A stretch of DNA of 64,000 nt from Proteus cibi (GCF_003144405.1 NZ_PENW01000003.1:1-64000); one strand, 5' to 3'; counted from the first letter of the stretch, positions 30,132 through 42,371 are shown. Numbers and translations are program-made. The notes: generated from the letters alone by a model not told the origin.

Positions 30132-32219
30132 TTAAGCTTGGCTGTATTGTGTCTTGGCTGGTAGCCAGCGTTCGATTAAGGCTTGAGAATGCTTAGGATA
30201 GTGTTGATGCAGATAACGAGCGATGCGCTGAACTTCAGGAACAAGCCCTTGGTCGCGTAACAAATCAGCGACTTTAAATTGTGCATTACCCGTTTGCTTA
30301 GTACCTAAAAGTTCACCGGGACCACGGATCTCGAGATCTTTTTGTGCAATCACAAAGCCGTCATTGCTATCTCTTAATACCTGTAATCGCAAACGTGCTG
30401 TTTGAGTGAGTGGTGTTTTATATAGCAAGACACAATGAGAGGCGATAGCGCCTCGACCTACACGTCCCCGTAATTGGTGTAACTGTGCGAGCCCTAGTCG
30501 TTCTGGGTTATCAATGATCATTAAACTTGCATTAGGCACGTCAACGCCGACTTCAATCACAGTTGTTGCAACTAAAAGTTGGAGCTCATTTTCTTTAAAG
30601 GCGGCCATTACTGCCTGTTTCTCTGCCGGTTTCATTCGCCCGTGTACCAATCCCACGTTGATTTCAAGGAGTGCAATTGTCAGCTCATCATAGATAACTT
30701 GAGCGGCTTGCGCTTCAAGAACCTCAGAATCTTCAATTAAGGTACACACCCAATAGGCTTGTCTCTTTTCTTCGGTACAAGCACGGCGAATTCGTTCAAT
30801 AATTTCATCACGACGAGTATCAGGAATAGCCACAGTGGTTACAGGTGTTCTACCCGGAGGTAGTTCATCAATAATGGATGTATCCATATCAGCGTACGCG
30901 GTCATCGCTAATGTACGGGGAATAGGGGTTGCCGTCATAACCAGTTGGTGAGGATGAAAACCTTGTTCTTCGCCTTTTTTCCATAGCGCTAATCGTTGAT
31001 GAACACCAAAACGGTGTTGCTCATCAATAATGACTAAAGCAAGAGAATGAAACTTCACTTGTTCTTGGAAAATTGCATGAGTACCAATAATGATTGAGAC
31101 TTCACCATTTGCAATGGCATTTTGCTGTGTTTCTCGTGCCTTGCCTTTTTGCTTACCTGCAAGCCAGCCCACCTGAATACCAAAGGGCTCAAACCATTTT
31201 CTAAAGGTGATAGCGTGTTGTTCGGCAAGCAGCTCTGTCGGTGCCATTAACGCCACTTGTTTGCCATTAGCAATCGCACGTAGCGCACTGAGTGCTGCAA
31301 CTAAAGTCTTACCTGAACCTACATCCCCTTGGATCAGTCGCATCATTGGATAGTTTTTTTCTAAATCTGTTTCTATCTCATTGACGACACGTTGTTGTGC
31401 ATTCGTAGGGGTAAAAGGGAGCGAAGCGAGAAATTGCTGACGTAATGTTGACGTATTTGGCATAAACAATGGCTCTGCACGATAAGATTGTGCACCCGCT
31501 CTTGCATTGAGCATACCTAGATTGTGGGCGAGTAACTCTTCAATAATGAGTCTTTTTTGTGCAGGGTGTTGCCCTTTCTCTAGTTCTGCAAAAGCGATAT
31601 CAGGAGGCGGATTATGCAATGTCCGTAATGCGGTGGCTAGTGGAGGTAAACCGTGAATAAACTGATCGGGTAATAATTCGTTGATAGCACAGGTATCAAG
31701 TAATGTTAATGCTTGCTCTATTAATTTACGTAGTGATGTTTGGCGTAAGCCTTCTGTTGTTGAATAGATAGGCGTGAGCGTTTCTTGCAGTTTAACTTCA
31801 GAGCCTGCAACTTTGATTTTGTATTCAGGGTGAATAATTTCTGGGCCCCGACTTCCCCGTTTAACTTCGCCATAAGCCGTGACTTGTTTACCTTGAGCAA
31901 GATTGTTTTTCATTGCTGCGGTAAAATTAAAAAAGCGAAGTGTTAAAATTCCAGAGCCGTCAGAAATTTGGCAAGTCATCATTTTACGCCGGCCAAAACT
32001 GACTTCAGTCCTTAATATTTCGCCAGAGACAGTGGCAGGAATACCGGGAAGGAGATCGCTGATAGCATAGAGGTGCGTTTGATCCTCATAACGCAAAGGA
32101 AGGTGGAGTAACAAATCCTCAATAGTCACAAGCCCTATTTTTGCCAGCTTGTCTGCCTGACTTGCACCTACGCCGTGAAGAGTGGTTAAGGGGATTGCAT
32201 CAAGCAGTTTTCCTTTCAT
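30132..32219 (-). CDS. recG: ATP-dependent DNA helicase RecG
   Basis: RecG remodels stalled replication forks and branch-migrates recombination intermediates. The N-terminal wedge with an OB fold (about 50-150) precedes the helicase lobes: Walker A GDVGSGKT (298-305), DEQH box (399-402), TATPIPRTLAM, and QLRGRVGRG in the second lobe. The 695 residues match E. coli (693). It is the last gene of the gmk-rpoZ-spoT-trmH-recG run, five bases after trmH. Confidence 0.97.
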   Translation of the reverse strand: MKGKLLDAIPLTTLHGVGASQADKLAKIGLVTIEDLLLHLPLRYEDQTHLYAISDLLPGIPATVSGEILRTEVSFGRRKMMTCQISDGSGILTLRFFNFTAAMKNNLAQGKQVTAYGEVKRGSRGPEIIHPEYKIKVAGSEVKLQETLTPIYSTTEGLRQTSLRKLIEQALTLLDTCAINELLPDQFIHGLPPLATALRTLHNPPPDIAFAELEKGQHPAQKRLIIEELLAHNLGMLNARAGAQSYRAEPLFMPNTSTLRQQFLASLPFTPTNAQQRVVNEIETDLEKNYPMMRLIQGDVGSGKTLVAALSALRAIANGKQVALMAPTELLAEQHAITFRKWFEPFGIQVGWLAGKQKGKARETQQNAIANGEVSIIIGTHAIFQEQVKFHSLALVIIDEQHRFGVHQRLALWKKGEEQGFHPHQLVMTATPIPRTLAMTAYADMDTSIIDELPPGRTPVTTVAIPDTRRDEIIERIRRACTEEKRQAYWVCTLIEDSEVLEAQAAQVIYDELTIALLEINVGLVHGRMKPAEKQAVMAAFKENELQLLVATTVIEVGVDVPNASLMIIDNPERLGLAQLHQLRGRVGRGAIASHCVLLYKTPLTQTARLRLQVLRDSNDGFVIAQKDLEIRGPGELLGTKQTGNAQFKVADLLRDQGLVPEVQRIARYLHQHYPKHSQALIERWLPAKTQYSQA

Positions 32220-32223
32220 GGGA

Positions 32224-32946
32224 TCAATACTCCGTCTTTTTTAATTTCCTAAGTTGTTTTTGCGTCATTTGCATTTCAGCCCACCATGACTCAGGCGCTT
32301 CAATCTCACCGCGATCATTAATATAAGGGCGAGGCAGTCCTTTTCGACGAGAAACTTCTGCCAATACTGGGTATCCACCTTCAAAGAGAAGAATTTGTTG
32401 TTCTTCTTCTGTTAAAGTGCTTTCTGTTCGATTATACATACCCGCAGCCTGACGTTGGCGTTGTGCTTCATATAAAATGAGCGCACTGGCGACAGAAACA
32501 TTTAGGGATTGTACCATTCCCATCATCGGCACAATAATATCTTGATCTGCAAGTGCGATGGCATCTTGTGAAATACCTGTTTTTTCTTGCCCCATAATAA
32601 TACAAGTTGGACGTGTGTAATCAATCTCACGAAAATCAATTGCTTTATCTGAGAGATGAGTCGCAAGAACTTGCATACCTTGGGCGCGAAAGGTGCTAAC
32701 CGCATCTGTAATAGAAGGATGAGTTTCTACATTGACCCAGCTGTTACTCCCTGCGGCAGGGGAAACTAGCATCCGCATTTTTTCTTCAGGCCAAATAGCA
32801 TGAATTTTAGGGATACCCACAGCATCAGCTGTTCTTATAACAGCAGCAACATTATGGGATTTATGTACTTCTTCAAGGCAAACGGTAAGATCAGGCTGCC
32901 GCATCGCCATCATTTGGCAGATGCGGGCATATCGAATTGAATTCAT
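32224..32946 (-). CDS. trmH: tRNA (guanosine(18)-2'-O)-methyltransferase TrmH
   Basis: TrmH methylates the ribose of G18 in the D-loop of tRNA using SAM. It is a SPOUT enzyme with the three family motifs: SHNVAAVIRTADAVG (29-43), IMGQEKTGIS and PMMGMVQSLNVSVASALILYEAQRQR, which form the knotted SAM site. The 240 residues are slightly longer than E. coli (229), mostly at the C-terminus. Two bases separate it from the spoT stop codon, which suggests coupled translation. Confidence 0.96.
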   Translation of the reverse strand: MNSIRYARICQMMAMRQPDLTVCLEEVHKSHNVAAVIRTADAVGIPKIHAIWPEEKMRMLVSPAAGSNSWVNVETHPSITDAVSTFRAQGMQVLATHLSDKAIDFREIDYTRPTCIIMGQEKTGISQDAIALADQDIIVPMMGMVQSLNVSVASALILYEAQRQRQAAGMYNRTESTLTEEEQQILLFEGGYPVLAEVSRRKGLPRPYINDRGEIEAPESWWAEMQMTQKQLRKLKKTEY

Positions 32947-32948
32947 GA

Positions 32949-35075
32949 CTAGTTTTTATTACGGCTAACGCGCAGAACGTCTGGCATGATACGAAGCTTA
33001 CGCATGATATTGGCTAATTGAATTCTGTCTTTCGCGGTTAAGCGAATAAAAGCACAATACACGCGACCATCTTTCTCTTCTGTATTCATACTTTGAATAC
33101 TTGAGTTTGCATCATTAATAGCTGCGGTTAAGTTTGCTAAAGCGCCTTGGTGGTTAATCATATCGACTTTAATTTCAGTAATGAAATCGCTGTTGATCTC
33201 TTTATCCCACTCGACAGGCATGAATTTTTCAGGCTCTTTTTGGTAACCACGAATATTACGACAAGATTCATGGTGAATAACCAAACCTTTACCCGGGCTA
33301 ATATGTGCAATGATAGGATCACCCGGAATAGGGCGACAACATTTAGCGAAGGAGATCAATACGCCATCAGCACCTTTAATTGGGAGTTTAGGCGTTTCAT
33401 GATGGGTTGTGTCTGTTTGTGCGTTTTCATCTTGATTTTGGCTATCAATTAATAAATTACGCGCAACAACAACGCTCATCGTATTACCTAAACCAATTTC
33501 AGCCATTAAGTCGTCGATTGAATGAAGCTTCATGCGCTTCAACTCGCGCTCAATATTTTCAGCTGAAATATCAGCAAGCTTGTGTTCACCTAATGCATGA
33601 TTGAGTAAACGACGGCCTAAATTAATAGAGTCTTCACGTTTTAGGTTTTTCAGCAATTGTCGAATTTTAGAGCGCGCTCTTGAACTGACGACAAAGTTTA
33701 ACCAAGCTGCATTGGGTCTTGCACCTGGAGCGGTAATAATTTCAACCGTTTGTCCGGTACGTAACGATTGTGAAAGTGGGTAAGGTTGTCTATCCACCCT
33801 TGCCCCTACACAGGCATGACCGATATCTGTGTGTACGGCATAAGCAAAATCGACAGGGGTAGCACCTGTTGGTAATTCAACAATGCGACCTTCTGGCGTG
33901 AAAACGTAGATTTCATCAGGAAAGAGATCGGATTTTACGTTCTCAATAAATTCAAATGAGCTACCCGCGCTTTGTTGCAATTCAAGTAAACTTTGCATCC
34001 AGCGTTGGGCTCTCACTTGTGCAGTTGTACCCGGTTGTTCACCTTGTTCTTTATAAGCCCAATGTGCAGCAACCCCCATTTCTGCCATTTGATCCATATC
34101 TTCAGTACGAATTTGTACTTCAACGGGCACTCCATGAGGACCAATGAGTGAGGTATGAAGAGATTGATAGCCGTTGGCTTTGGGGATGGCAATATAGTCT
34201 TTAACTCGACCAGGACGTGGTTTATAAAGACTGTGCATTTGGCCTAAAACGCGATAACAGGTATCGACTTCTTTCACGATAACGCGAAAGGCGTAAATAT
34301 CCATGATCGAGTGAAAACGTTGCTCTTTTAACAACATTTTCCGATAGATAGAGTAAAGATGTTTTTCGCGACCGTTAACTTTGCATTCGATATGCGCTTC
34401 TGTCAGGCGACCTTCAATTTCAGAGAGGATTTTATTAATCATCTCTTTACGGTTGCCTCGAGCGGCTTTAACAACTTCTTTGATTACACGGTAGCGATTA
34501 GGGTGTAGCGCCTCGAAACCCAGCTCTTCAAGCTCTGTTTTGATATGGTGTATACCTAAACGGTGTGCAAGAGGACTGTAAATTTCGAGTGTTTCGCGAG
34601 CAATACGGCGACGTTTATCTGGGCGTAATGATCCCAGCGTGCGCATATTGTGAGTTCGGTCTGCCAGCTTGATCAAAATGACGCGGATATCTTTTACCAT
34701 CGCCATAATCATCTTACGGAAGTTTTCAGCCTGAGCCTCTTTTTTGTCTCTAAACTTCAATTTATCAAGTTTAGAGACGCCTTCAACAAGATCGGCTACC
34801 GTACTACCAAAGAGGCTTTCGATATCTTGGAAAGTTGCAGGTGTATCTTCGATAACATCATGCAACAGCGCCGCCATCAGCGTTTGGTGGTCTAATCGCA
34901 TATCTGCAAGAATACACGCAACCGCAACAGGGTGAGTAATATAAGGCTCACCACTTGAACGAGTTTGTCCCTCGTGGGCATTTCGGGCGACGATAAAGGC
35001 TTTTTTAAGTTGTTCAACTTGCTCCGATGGCAAGTATTTTTGAACGATTTGATTCAGGCTTTCAAACAGGTACAA
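32949..35075 (-). CDS. spoT: Bifunctional (p)ppGpp synthetase/hydrolase SpoT
   Basis: SpoT balances the alarmone (p)ppGpp. The HD hydrolase domain has His72-Asp73 (MAALLHDVIEDTPAT). The synthetase domain shows GREKHLYSIYRKM and the EVQIRTEDMDQMAE region, followed by a TGS domain (VFTPEGRIVELPTGATPVDFAYAVHTDIG) and a C-terminal ACT domain. The intact HD motif distinguishes it from RelA. With 708 residues it matches E. coli (702), and it lies between rpoZ and trmH. Confidence 0.97.
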   Translation of the reverse strand: MYLFESLNQIVQKYLPSEQVEQLKKAFIVARNAHEGQTRSSGEPYITHPVAVACILADMRLDHQTLMAALLHDVIEDTPATFQDIESLFGSTVADLVEGVSKLDKLKFRDKKEAQAENFRKMIMAMVKDIRVILIKLADRTHNMRTLGSLRPDKRRRIARETLEIYSPLAHRLGIHHIKTELEELGFEALHPNRYRVIKEVVKAARGNRKEMINKILSEIEGRLTEAHIECKVNGREKHLYSIYRKMLLKEQRFHSIMDIYAFRVIVKEVDTCYRVLGQMHSLYKPRPGRVKDYIAIPKANGYQSLHTSLIGPHGVPVEVQIRTEDMDQMAEMGVAAHWAYKEQGEQPGTTAQVRAQRWMQSLLELQQSAGSSFEFIENVKSDLFPDEIYVFTPEGRIVELPTGATPVDFAYAVHTDIGHACVGARVDRQPYPLSQSLRTGQTVEIITAPGARPNAAWLNFVVSSRARSKIRQLLKNLKREDSINLGRRLLNHALGEHKLADISAENIERELKRMKLHSIDDLMAEIGLGNTMSVVVARNLLIDSQNQDENAQTDTTHHETPKLPIKGADGVLISFAKCCRPIPGDPIIAHISPGKGLVIHHESCRNIRGYQKEPEKFMPVEWDKEINSDFITEIKVDMINHQGALANLTAAINDANSSIQSMNTEEKDGRVYCAFIRLTAKDRIQLANIMRKLRIMPDVLRVSRNKN

Positions 35076-35104
35076 GGCAGACCTACCCCTATTTTATAAA
35101 ACGA

Positions 35105-35380
35105 TTAACGACGACCTTCCGCAATCGCTGAAACAGCTTGTAATTCTGCTGCTTCTTGCTCTTGCTGCTCTTGACGTTCACGAGCATCAAGAATTTTACC
35201 GTTAATCAGGCCTTCTTCGATTTCACGTAGCGCGACAACAGTCATTTTATCATTTTCTTCTGGAACTAAAGGATCTTTAGCGCCAACTTGTAACTGACGC
35301 GCACGACGTGCTGCGACCAGAACGAGGTCAAAACGGTTACCAATTTTTTCTACAGCGTCTTGAACGGTTACGCGTGCCAT
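35105..35380 (-). CDS. rpoZ: RNA polymerase omega subunit
   Basis: Omega helps assemble RNA polymerase and forms part of ppGpp site 1. The 91 residues match E. coli in length. The conserved N-terminal block [31 protein letters not shown] is present, and the C-terminal tail is Glu/Gln-rich. It lies between gmk (54 bases) and spoT (29 bases) in the usual order, an economical pairing with the ppGpp enzyme. Confidence 0.97.
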   Translation of the reverse strand: MARVTVQDAVEKIGNRFDLVLVAARRARQLQVGAKDPLVPEENDKMTVVALREIEEGLINGKILDARERQEQQEQEAAELQAVSAIAEGRR

Positions 35381-35434
35381 ATTTGTGTTACTCCACCATT
35401 AACGAAATGACTGGGCATAATACTGAAAGTTAAC

Positions 35435-36330
<896 letters not shown>

Positions 36331-36358
36331 AAAAAGAACCGCTATCGTTAAAATAGCG
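36331..36358 (-). terminator. Terminator of yicG
   Basis: On the minus strand CGCTAT and ATAGCG flank a seven-base loop and are followed by GTTCTTTTTG. It starts six bases after the yicG stop codon. Confidence 0.7.
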
Positions 36359-36363
36359 ATTCG

Positions 36364-36981
36364 TTAATCTTGATTCTCGTAATTAAAGACAGGTAAGCCC
36401 AATTTATAACGAATAGCGAGAAGTCGAGCTGTTAATCCAGCAATTAGGGTAATGATGATAATGACGTCTCTTGGTAACGGTGTATAAAACAGTAATCCCA
36501 TATAAAGCCACGCAGCACCAAAAGCGATACCGGCATAAATTTCTTTTTGGAACACCAAAGGAATGGTATTACAAAGCATATCTCTTAATACACCACCAAA
36601 AGCGCCTGTAATTACCGCGGCAATAGCTGCAATAATTGGACCATACTCCATATCGAGTGCGATTTGCGCGCCGATAATAGAGAAAACCATTAGACCAATG
36701 GCATCTAAGATAAGAAAGAGTCGCTGTAAGTGTTTCATCATCGGAGCAACCCACATGGTGATAACAGCAGCACATGCAACAGTGACGATATATTCAGGAT
36801 GTTTTACCCAACCCAACGGGTAATGGCCGAGTAAAATGTCTCTGACAGAGCCACCACCAATGGCAGTTGCAGAGGCGATAATAATAACGCCAAAAACATC
36901 CATTTTACGACGACCAGCAGCAAGTGCACCGGTCATGGCTTCTGCAGTAATACCAATAATATAGAGAACACTAAGTAACAT
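36364..36981 (-). CDS. yicG: YicG, trimeric intracellular cation channel (UPF0126) family
   Basis: This is a small inner-membrane protein of 205 residues and about seven hydrophobic segments. It has the duplicated family motif: [33 protein letters not shown] in the first half and [20 protein letters not shown] in the second. The family is related to TRIC cation channels; E. coli YicG is a likely channel or transporter of unsettled substrate. It lies near gmk, as in E. coli. Confidence 0.92.
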   Translation of the reverse strand: MLLSVLYIIGITAEAMTGALAAGRRKMDVFGVIIIASATAIGGGSVRDILLGHYPLGWVKHPEYIVTVACAAVITMWVAPMMKHLQRLFLILDAIGLMVFSIIGAQIALDMEYGPIIAAIAAVITGAFGGVLRDMLCNTIPLVFQKEIYAGIAFGAAWLYMGLLFYTPLPRDVIIIITLIAGLTARLLAIRYKLGLPVFNYENQD

Positions 36982-37117
36982 GATTTTCTAATTTTCTGAC
37001 TATTTAGTGAGGGTAGAATAATTACCTTGCGAAAAAGTCTCGACTGAATTTTTTTAGTGCCAGGTAAAATTAATTAGTTTTTATAATGTGGAAATTTATT
37101 TCCCGATAAGGATAAAT

Positions 37118-38404
37118 ATGTCTTTTCAGGAACACCAGATTACGTTTGATAGCCGTCATCATCAGCTAACTAATATAAATGTTTGGACGCCAGATAGCCA
37201 GTGGTTAGTCTATGATGTACGTCCCAATGGGGGATCTTTTACAGGTCTAACCATAGAAAAAATTCATGCGAAAACAAAACAGCAACAGATTATTTACACA
37301 GCAACACAAGGGGCACATGTAGGCGTTGCGACAGTATGTCCAACAGAGCCTGTGCGTTATGCGTTTATTCATGGACCCGAAAATCCAGATAATGAATGGC
37401 ATTATGATTTTCATCATCGTCGAGGTGTGATTGTTGATGAGTCAGAAAATAACCGTGCATTTAATATTGATGCGTGTTCACTGACATCACCTTATCAAGT
37501 TGGTGCATTACGTGGCGGCACGCATGTTCATGTTTTTAGTCCTGATGGCACACGTTTAAGCTTTACTTACAATGATCATATTATGCACGAACTTGGTGGC
37601 GAATATGATCAACGTAATGTGGCTGTGGCTGTACCACTGAAAGCGGTTAATGTTGCTAAAAAACATCCTCGTGAATATGACGGTGAATATTTTTGTACTG
37701 TAATAAGCCAAACTGTTGCTCATCCACAAAAGGGGAGCGATGAAATTAATAAAGCTTATGAAGAGTGTTGGGTGGGTACTCAGGGTTACACAAAGGTGGA
37801 TGGTTCACAACAACGTTGGGCTATTGCATTTATCGGTGATACCGTGAGTGAAAATGGCAATAAAGTTTCTGAAATTTTCTTAGTGGATTTACCTGATGAT
37901 AATCAGGCTTTCAGTATTGAGGGTGATAAACCACTGGCAGGAACCGAGACAACAATGCCAGCAGTAGCTAAAGGCATCCATCAAATTCGCCTAACAAATA
38001 CCGCGAATAGAAAATATGCAGGTGTTTTAAATCAGCCTCGTCACTGGTTAAGAAGTTCGCCACAAGGCGATGCGATTGCTTTTTTAATGAAAGATGATCA
38101 TGGTATTGTGCAGTTATATACCGTTTCGCCAACTACGAAAGAAATAAAGCAAGTCACCTCGCAGGATTGGGATATTCAGTCAGCGTTTACGTGGAATCGT
38201 AACGGACAATATCTCACCTTTATTTGTGATAATAGCGTGATGCGATGTAATGTGAAAACGGGTGAGTTAACTCGACTCACAGAAAAAACAGCACAAGCAC
38301 CGAGTAGTGATGCTGTCGTATTCTCTCCTGATGACCAATATATTGCCTTTATGCGTGATGTTGATGGTTATCGTCAGATATTTACGGTAGAGAGTGGGCT
38401 GTAG
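37118..38404 (+). CDS. yidR: DUF3748 protein YidR, TolB-like beta-propeller
   Basis: The start at 37118 follows AAGGATAAAT and gives 428 residues, close to E. coli YidR (415). Repeated blades of the TolB/WD40 type are visible, such as NVWTPDSQWLVYDVRPNG (near the N-terminus), HVFSPDGTRLSFTYNDHI, AFTWNRNGQYLTFICDN and VFSPDDQYIAFMRDVDGYRQIF. No signal peptide is evident, so it is probably cytoplasmic. Its enzymatic role is unknown. In E. coli it lies beside yidQ; here the two are about 7.7 kb apart. Confidence 0.87.
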   Translation: MSFQEHQITFDSRHHQLTNINVWTPDSQWLVYDVRPNGGSFTGLTIEKIHAKTKQQQIIYTATQGAHVGVATVCPTEPVRYAFIHGPENPDNEWHYDFHHRRGVIVDESENNRAFNIDACSLTSPYQVGALRGGTHVHVFSPDGTRLSFTYNDHIMHELGGEYDQRNVAVAVPLKAVNVAKKHPREYDGEYFCTVISQTVAHPQKGSDEINKAYEECWVGTQGYTKVDGSQQRWAIAFIGDTVSENGNKVSEIFLVDLPDDNQAFSIEGDKPLAGTETTMPAVAKGIHQIRLTNTANRKYAGVLNQPRHWLRSSPQGDAIAFLMKDDHGIVQLYTVSPTTKEIKQVTSQDWDIQSAFTWNRNGQYLTFICDNSVMRCNVKTGELTRLTEKTAQAPSSDAVVFSPDDQYIAFMRDVDGYRQIFTVESGL

Positions 38405-38502
38405 TTAATTATTATTCTGCTAGAAAAATAGAGTCTGTATATATAGGTTCTATAGTAAATTAGATTAAAAGTGATTTTTGAGCATATTCTATTAAAAATG
38501 AA

Positions 38503-38539
38503 CAAAAAAAAACCGGCATTGCTTTCACAATGCCGGTTT
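38503..38539 (-). terminator. Terminator of glyQS
   Basis: AACCGGCATTG pairs with CAATGCCGGTT over a six-base loop. On the minus strand it is followed by nine T. Placed 22 bases after the glyS stop codon. Confidence 0.9.
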
Positions 38540-38560
38540 ACGCTTTCTGAGCTTTATAAC

Positions 38561-40633
38561 TTATTGTAAAACAGAAATATCTGCGACTTTTAAGAACAGT
38601 TCGCGTAATTGACTTAACATGGTTAAACGGTTGATACGAACAGCTTCGTCTTCATCCATCACCATGACTTTATCAAAGAAGTTATTGACCACATCACGTA
38701 ATGATGCCAGCTCAACTAAGGCTTCTTGGTATTTACGTTCTGCAAATAACGGTGCCAATTTATCTTGTAATACAGCAAGATTAGCCGCTAATTGGACTTC
38801 TTCAGGCGCTTTTAGTACCGACGCTAACACTTTATCGTTCAGCTTAACGTTAGCCGATTTTGCTAAAATATTAGAAACACGTTTATTGGCTTCTGCTAAC
38901 GCAGAGGCTTCCTCTAATGTGCGGAAATAAGTGACTGCTTTAACGCGCGCATTGAAGTCAGCAGGTTGTGTTGGGCGACGAGCTAATACAGCTTGAATAG
39001 TATCAATGCTGTAACCTAACTCTTGATACCAAGAACGGAAACGGCCTAACATAAATTCAACCACATCATTGACGACATTTTTATTCGTCAGTTTGTCACC
39101 GTAAAGGCGAACCGCTTCTTGTGTCAGCTCTTCAATATCTAACGGTAAATCTTGCTCAACGATAATACGTAAAACACCTAATGATGCACGACGTAGAGCA
39201 AATGGGTCTTTATCCCCTTTAGGATGTTGACCAATACCGAAAATACCGGCAAGTGTATCCATCTTCTCTGCAATAGCAAGGGCGCTAGCAACAGGATTAG
39301 ACGGTAATTCATCACCCGCGAAACGAGGCTGATATTGTTCTTTCAATGCAACGGCGACTTCTTCGGCTTCACCATCATGACGAGCATAATGCATACCCAT
39401 AACACCTTGGGTATCGGTGAATTCGAACACCATATTGGTCATTAAGTCACATTTTGACAGTAAGCCTGCACGGGTTGCTTTATTAACATCTGCACCCATT
39501 TTGCCCGCAATAAAACCAGCTAATGCTTGAATACGGTCTGTTTTATCACGCAACGTGCCTAAATCTTTCTGGAATAATACGGTTTCAAGGCGTGGTAAGT
39601 TATCTTCTAAACGTTGTTTACGGTCAGTTTTGAAGAAGAACTCAGCATCCGCTAAACGTGGACGTACTACTTTTTCGTTACCGCTAATGATTTGTTGTGG
39701 ATCAGAAGATTCAATATTAGTGACGAAAATAAAATTAGGTAACAATTTGCCTTGCTTGTCATAAACAGGGAAGTATTTTTGGTCACCCTTCATGGTATAA
39801 ACCAGTGCTTCAGCAGGAACTTCAAGGAATTTTTCCTCAAATTTTGCTGTTAACACAACCGGCCATTCAACCAGTGAAGTGACTTCTTCTACTAAGCTAT
39901 CGCTTAAGTCTGCAATCCCGCCTAATTTTTCGGCAGCAAGACGCGCATCATGAAGAATAATTGATTTACGTGTTTCGTAATCAGCTATTACTTTTCCGCG
40001 TTCATACAGAATTTCAGGATATTGGTCAGCGTTATCAATAGTGAATTCAGCTTCACCCATAAAGCGGTGACCACGAATAATACGGTCACTTTGGATGCCT
40101 AAAATTTCACCATCAATAACAGTATCACCTAATAATAAGGTAACCGTATGAACAGGACGAACAAAGTGAGTGTCTTTATCGCCCCAGCGCATTAATTTAG
40201 GGATCGGTAATTTTGATAATGCACTGCTTACCATGCCAATCAGTAATTGGTTAACTGCTTCACCTTTTACTTCTGCACGATAAAATAACCATTCGCCTTT
40301 ATCTGTTGATAAACGTTCTGCTTGGTCAACAGTAATGCCATTACCTCTTGCCCAGCCTTCAGCTGCTTTAGTTGGCTTACCTTCAGCATCAAAAGCTTGT
40401 GCAATAGCAGGACCTCGTTTTTCAACGGTTCTGTCTGCTTGCGATTTTGCCATATTTGCCACTTTAATGGCTAAACGGCGAGGAGCTGCAAACCAAGATA
40501 CATCACCATGAGTGATATTGGCGTTATCCAGTTCAGCAGTAAAATTAGCAGCAAAAGATTCGGCTAAAGAACGAAGCGCTTTCGGCGGTAATTCTTCTGT
40601 GCCGATTTCCACGAGGAAAGTCTCAGTTGTCAT
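38561..40633 (-). CDS. glyS: Glycyl-tRNA synthetase beta subunit
   Basis: GlyS is the tRNA-recognising subunit of the alpha2-beta2 glycyl-tRNA synthetase. The N-terminus [27 protein letters not shown] is diagnostic. An internal HD-like domain ([19 protein letters not shown] region) and a C-terminal anticodon-binding DALR-type domain follow. The 690 residues match E. coli (689). It is the second gene after glyQ, nine bases apart, so the two subunits are co-translated. Confidence 0.98.
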   Translation of the reverse strand: MTTETFLVEIGTEELPPKALRSLAESFAANFTAELDNANITHGDVSWFAAPRRLAIKVANMAKSQADRTVEKRGPAIAQAFDAEGKPTKAAEGWARGNGITVDQAERLSTDKGEWLFYRAEVKGEAVNQLLIGMVSSALSKLPIPKLMRWGDKDTHFVRPVHTVTLLLGDTVIDGEILGIQSDRIIRGHRFMGEAEFTIDNADQYPEILYERGKVIADYETRKSIILHDARLAAEKLGGIADLSDSLVEEVTSLVEWPVVLTAKFEEKFLEVPAEALVYTMKGDQKYFPVYDKQGKLLPNFIFVTNIESSDPQQIISGNEKVVRPRLADAEFFFKTDRKQRLEDNLPRLETVLFQKDLGTLRDKTDRIQALAGFIAGKMGADVNKATRAGLLSKCDLMTNMVFEFTDTQGVMGMHYARHDGEAEEVAVALKEQYQPRFAGDELPSNPVASALAIAEKMDTLAGIFGIGQHPKGDKDPFALRRASLGVLRIIVEQDLPLDIEELTQEAVRLYGDKLTNKNVVNDVVEFMLGRFRSWYQELGYSIDTIQAVLARRPTQPADFNARVKAVTYFRTLEEASALAEANKRVSNILAKSANVKLNDKVLASVLKAPEEVQLAANLAVLQDKLAPLFAERKYQEALVELASLRDVVNNFFDKVMVMDEDEAVRINRLTMLSQLRELFLKVADISVLQ

Positions 40634-40642
40634 GATAGCCTC

Positions 40643-41548
40643 TTACTTTTTACACATAGGGAAACCAAGCGCTTCACGAGAAGCATAATATGCTTCAGCA
40701 ACCGCTTTGGTTAAAGTACGGATACGTAAAATATAACGCTGACGCTCTGTGACAGAGATAGCTTTACGTGCATCCAATAAGTTAAAAGTGTGTCCTGCTT
40801 TTAAAATACGTTCATAGGCAGGTAAAGGCAGAGGTTTTTCTAACTCTAACAACTCACGTGCTTCTTTTTCATATTGCTCAAAGCAAGAAAATAGGAAGTC
40901 TACGTCGGCGTATTCAAAGTTATAGGTTGATTGCTCAACTTCATTTTGATGATAGATATCGCCGTAGGTGGTTTTACCTAATGGGCCGTCACACCAAACT
41001 AAGTCATAAACGCTATCAACACCTTGAATATACATAGCAAGACGTTCTAAGCCGTAGGTAATTTCACCCGTAACTGGTTTGCACTCTAATCCGCCTACTT
41101 GTTGGAAATAGGTAAACTGCGTCACTTCCATGCCGTTGAGCCAAACTTCCCAGCCTAAGCCCCAAGCACCTAAAGTTGGGTTTTCCCAGTTATCTTCCAC
41201 AAAACGAATATCATGGATTGTTGGGTCTAAACCTAACTCTCTTAATGAGCCAAGATAAAGCTCCTGAATATTATCAGGTGATGGCTTAATGATAACTTGG
41301 AATTGGTAATAGTGCTGTAAACGGTTAGGGTTTTCACCGTAACGTCCGTCTGTTGGACGACGTGAAGGCTGTACATAAGCCGCAGCGATAGGCTCTGGAC
41401 CTAATGCTCGTAAACAAGTCATCGGGTGTGATGTGCCTGCGCCCACTTCCATATCTAATGGTTGGACAATGGTACAGCCCTGGCGAGCCCAGTAATCCTG
41501 CAGTGTCAGGATAAGACCTTGAAAGGTTTTGGTATCAAACTTTTGCAT
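40643..41548 (-). CDS. glyQ: Glycyl-tRNA synthetase alpha subunit
   Basis: GlyQ holds the class II catalytic core that activates glycine and is active only with GlyS. Motif [43 protein letters not shown] covers the ATP-binding region (about 43-85). The start at 41548 ([20 protein letters not shown]) gives 301 residues, near E. coli (303). A longer in-frame start 25 codons upstream contains unlikely residues and is not supported. It is divergent from tag. Confidence 0.97.
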   Translation of the reverse strand: MQKFDTKTFQGLILTLQDYWARQGCTIVQPLDMEVGAGTSHPMTCLRALGPEPIAAAYVQPSRRPTDGRYGENPNRLQHYYQFQVIIKPSPDNIQELYLGSLRELGLDPTIHDIRFVEDNWENPTLGAWGLGWEVWLNGMEVTQFTYFQQVGGLECKPVTGEITYGLERLAMYIQGVDSVYDLVWCDGPLGKTTYGDIYHQNEVEQSTYNFEYADVDFLFSCFEQYEKEARELLELEKPLPLPAYERILKAGHTFNLLDARKAISVTERQRYILRIRTLTKAVAEAYYASREALGFPMCKK

Positions 41549-41786
41549 GTTATATCCGCATGGCGATACATAGAATAAAAAGAAAGGTTTCAGTATACCT
41601 TCTAGACGAAAGATATACAGCAAGGAATGCGGGCAATTTTCCCTCGATCAAAAAAATAATCCCTTAATTGAGTTTATGACTATGCTCAAAGAATTAGATT
41701 GAATTTTTTTTCGCCTATTTACATGTATATTTATACAGTATATAAAATGGTGCTATTAAAAGTTATTGATAACAAGGAATGAAAAA

Positions 41787-42371
41787 ATGAATAAGCAGCG
41801 TTGCGGTTGGGTGACCAGTGATCCTGAATATTTGGCATATCATGATGAAGAATGGGGTAAACCTGAACGAGATAAATATAAGCTTTTTGAAATGATCTGT
41901 CTTGAAGGTCAACAAGCGGGGCTATCTTGGTATACCGTACTTAAAAAGAGAGAAGGTTTTCGTCGCTGTTTTTTTGATTTTTCACCTGAAAAAATTGCCA
42001 AAATGACGGATAAGGATGTTGAAACCTTACTGCAAGATCCCGCGATTATTCGTCATCAAGGAAAAATTAACGCCATTATTAATAACGCACGTATTTTTAT
42101 GGCAATGGAAGAGCAAGGTGAAGATTTCAGTCAGTTTATTTGGCAATTTGTGGATGATAAACCAATCATTAATCAATGGAACGATATTTCTCAGGTACCC
42201 GCATCAACTGATATCTCAGATAAAATGGCGAAAGCTTTAAAGAAAAAAGGATTTAAATTTGTTGGTACAACGACCTGTTATGCTTTCATGCAAGCGGTAG
42301 GTATGGTGGATGACCATATTCTCTCTTGTTTTTGTCGCCAAGATGAGAATAAAAACACTAATAAAAAGTAA
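41787..42371 (+). CDS. tag: 3-methyladenine DNA glycosylase I
   Basis: Tag excises 3-methyladenine from alkylated DNA. The 194 residues begin CGWVTSDPEYLAYHDEEWG. The zinc-binding residues known from E. coli Tag, one Cys near the N-terminus, a His (HDEEWG) and a C-terminal His-x3-Cys in DDHILSCFCR, are all present, as is FEMICLEGQQAGLSW. The ATG at 41787 has AAGGA 9 bases upstream. It is followed by avtA; the pair may be cotranscribed but the gap is 170 bases. Confidence 0.95.
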   Translation: MNKQRCGWVTSDPEYLAYHDEEWGKPERDKYKLFEMICLEGQQAGLSWYTVLKKREGFRRCFFDFSPEKIAKMTDKDVETLLQDPAIIRHQGKINAIINNARIFMAMEEQGEDFSQFIWQFVDDKPIINQWNDISQVPASTDISDKMAKALKKKGFKFVGTTTCYAFMQAVGMVDDHILSCFCRQDENKNTNKK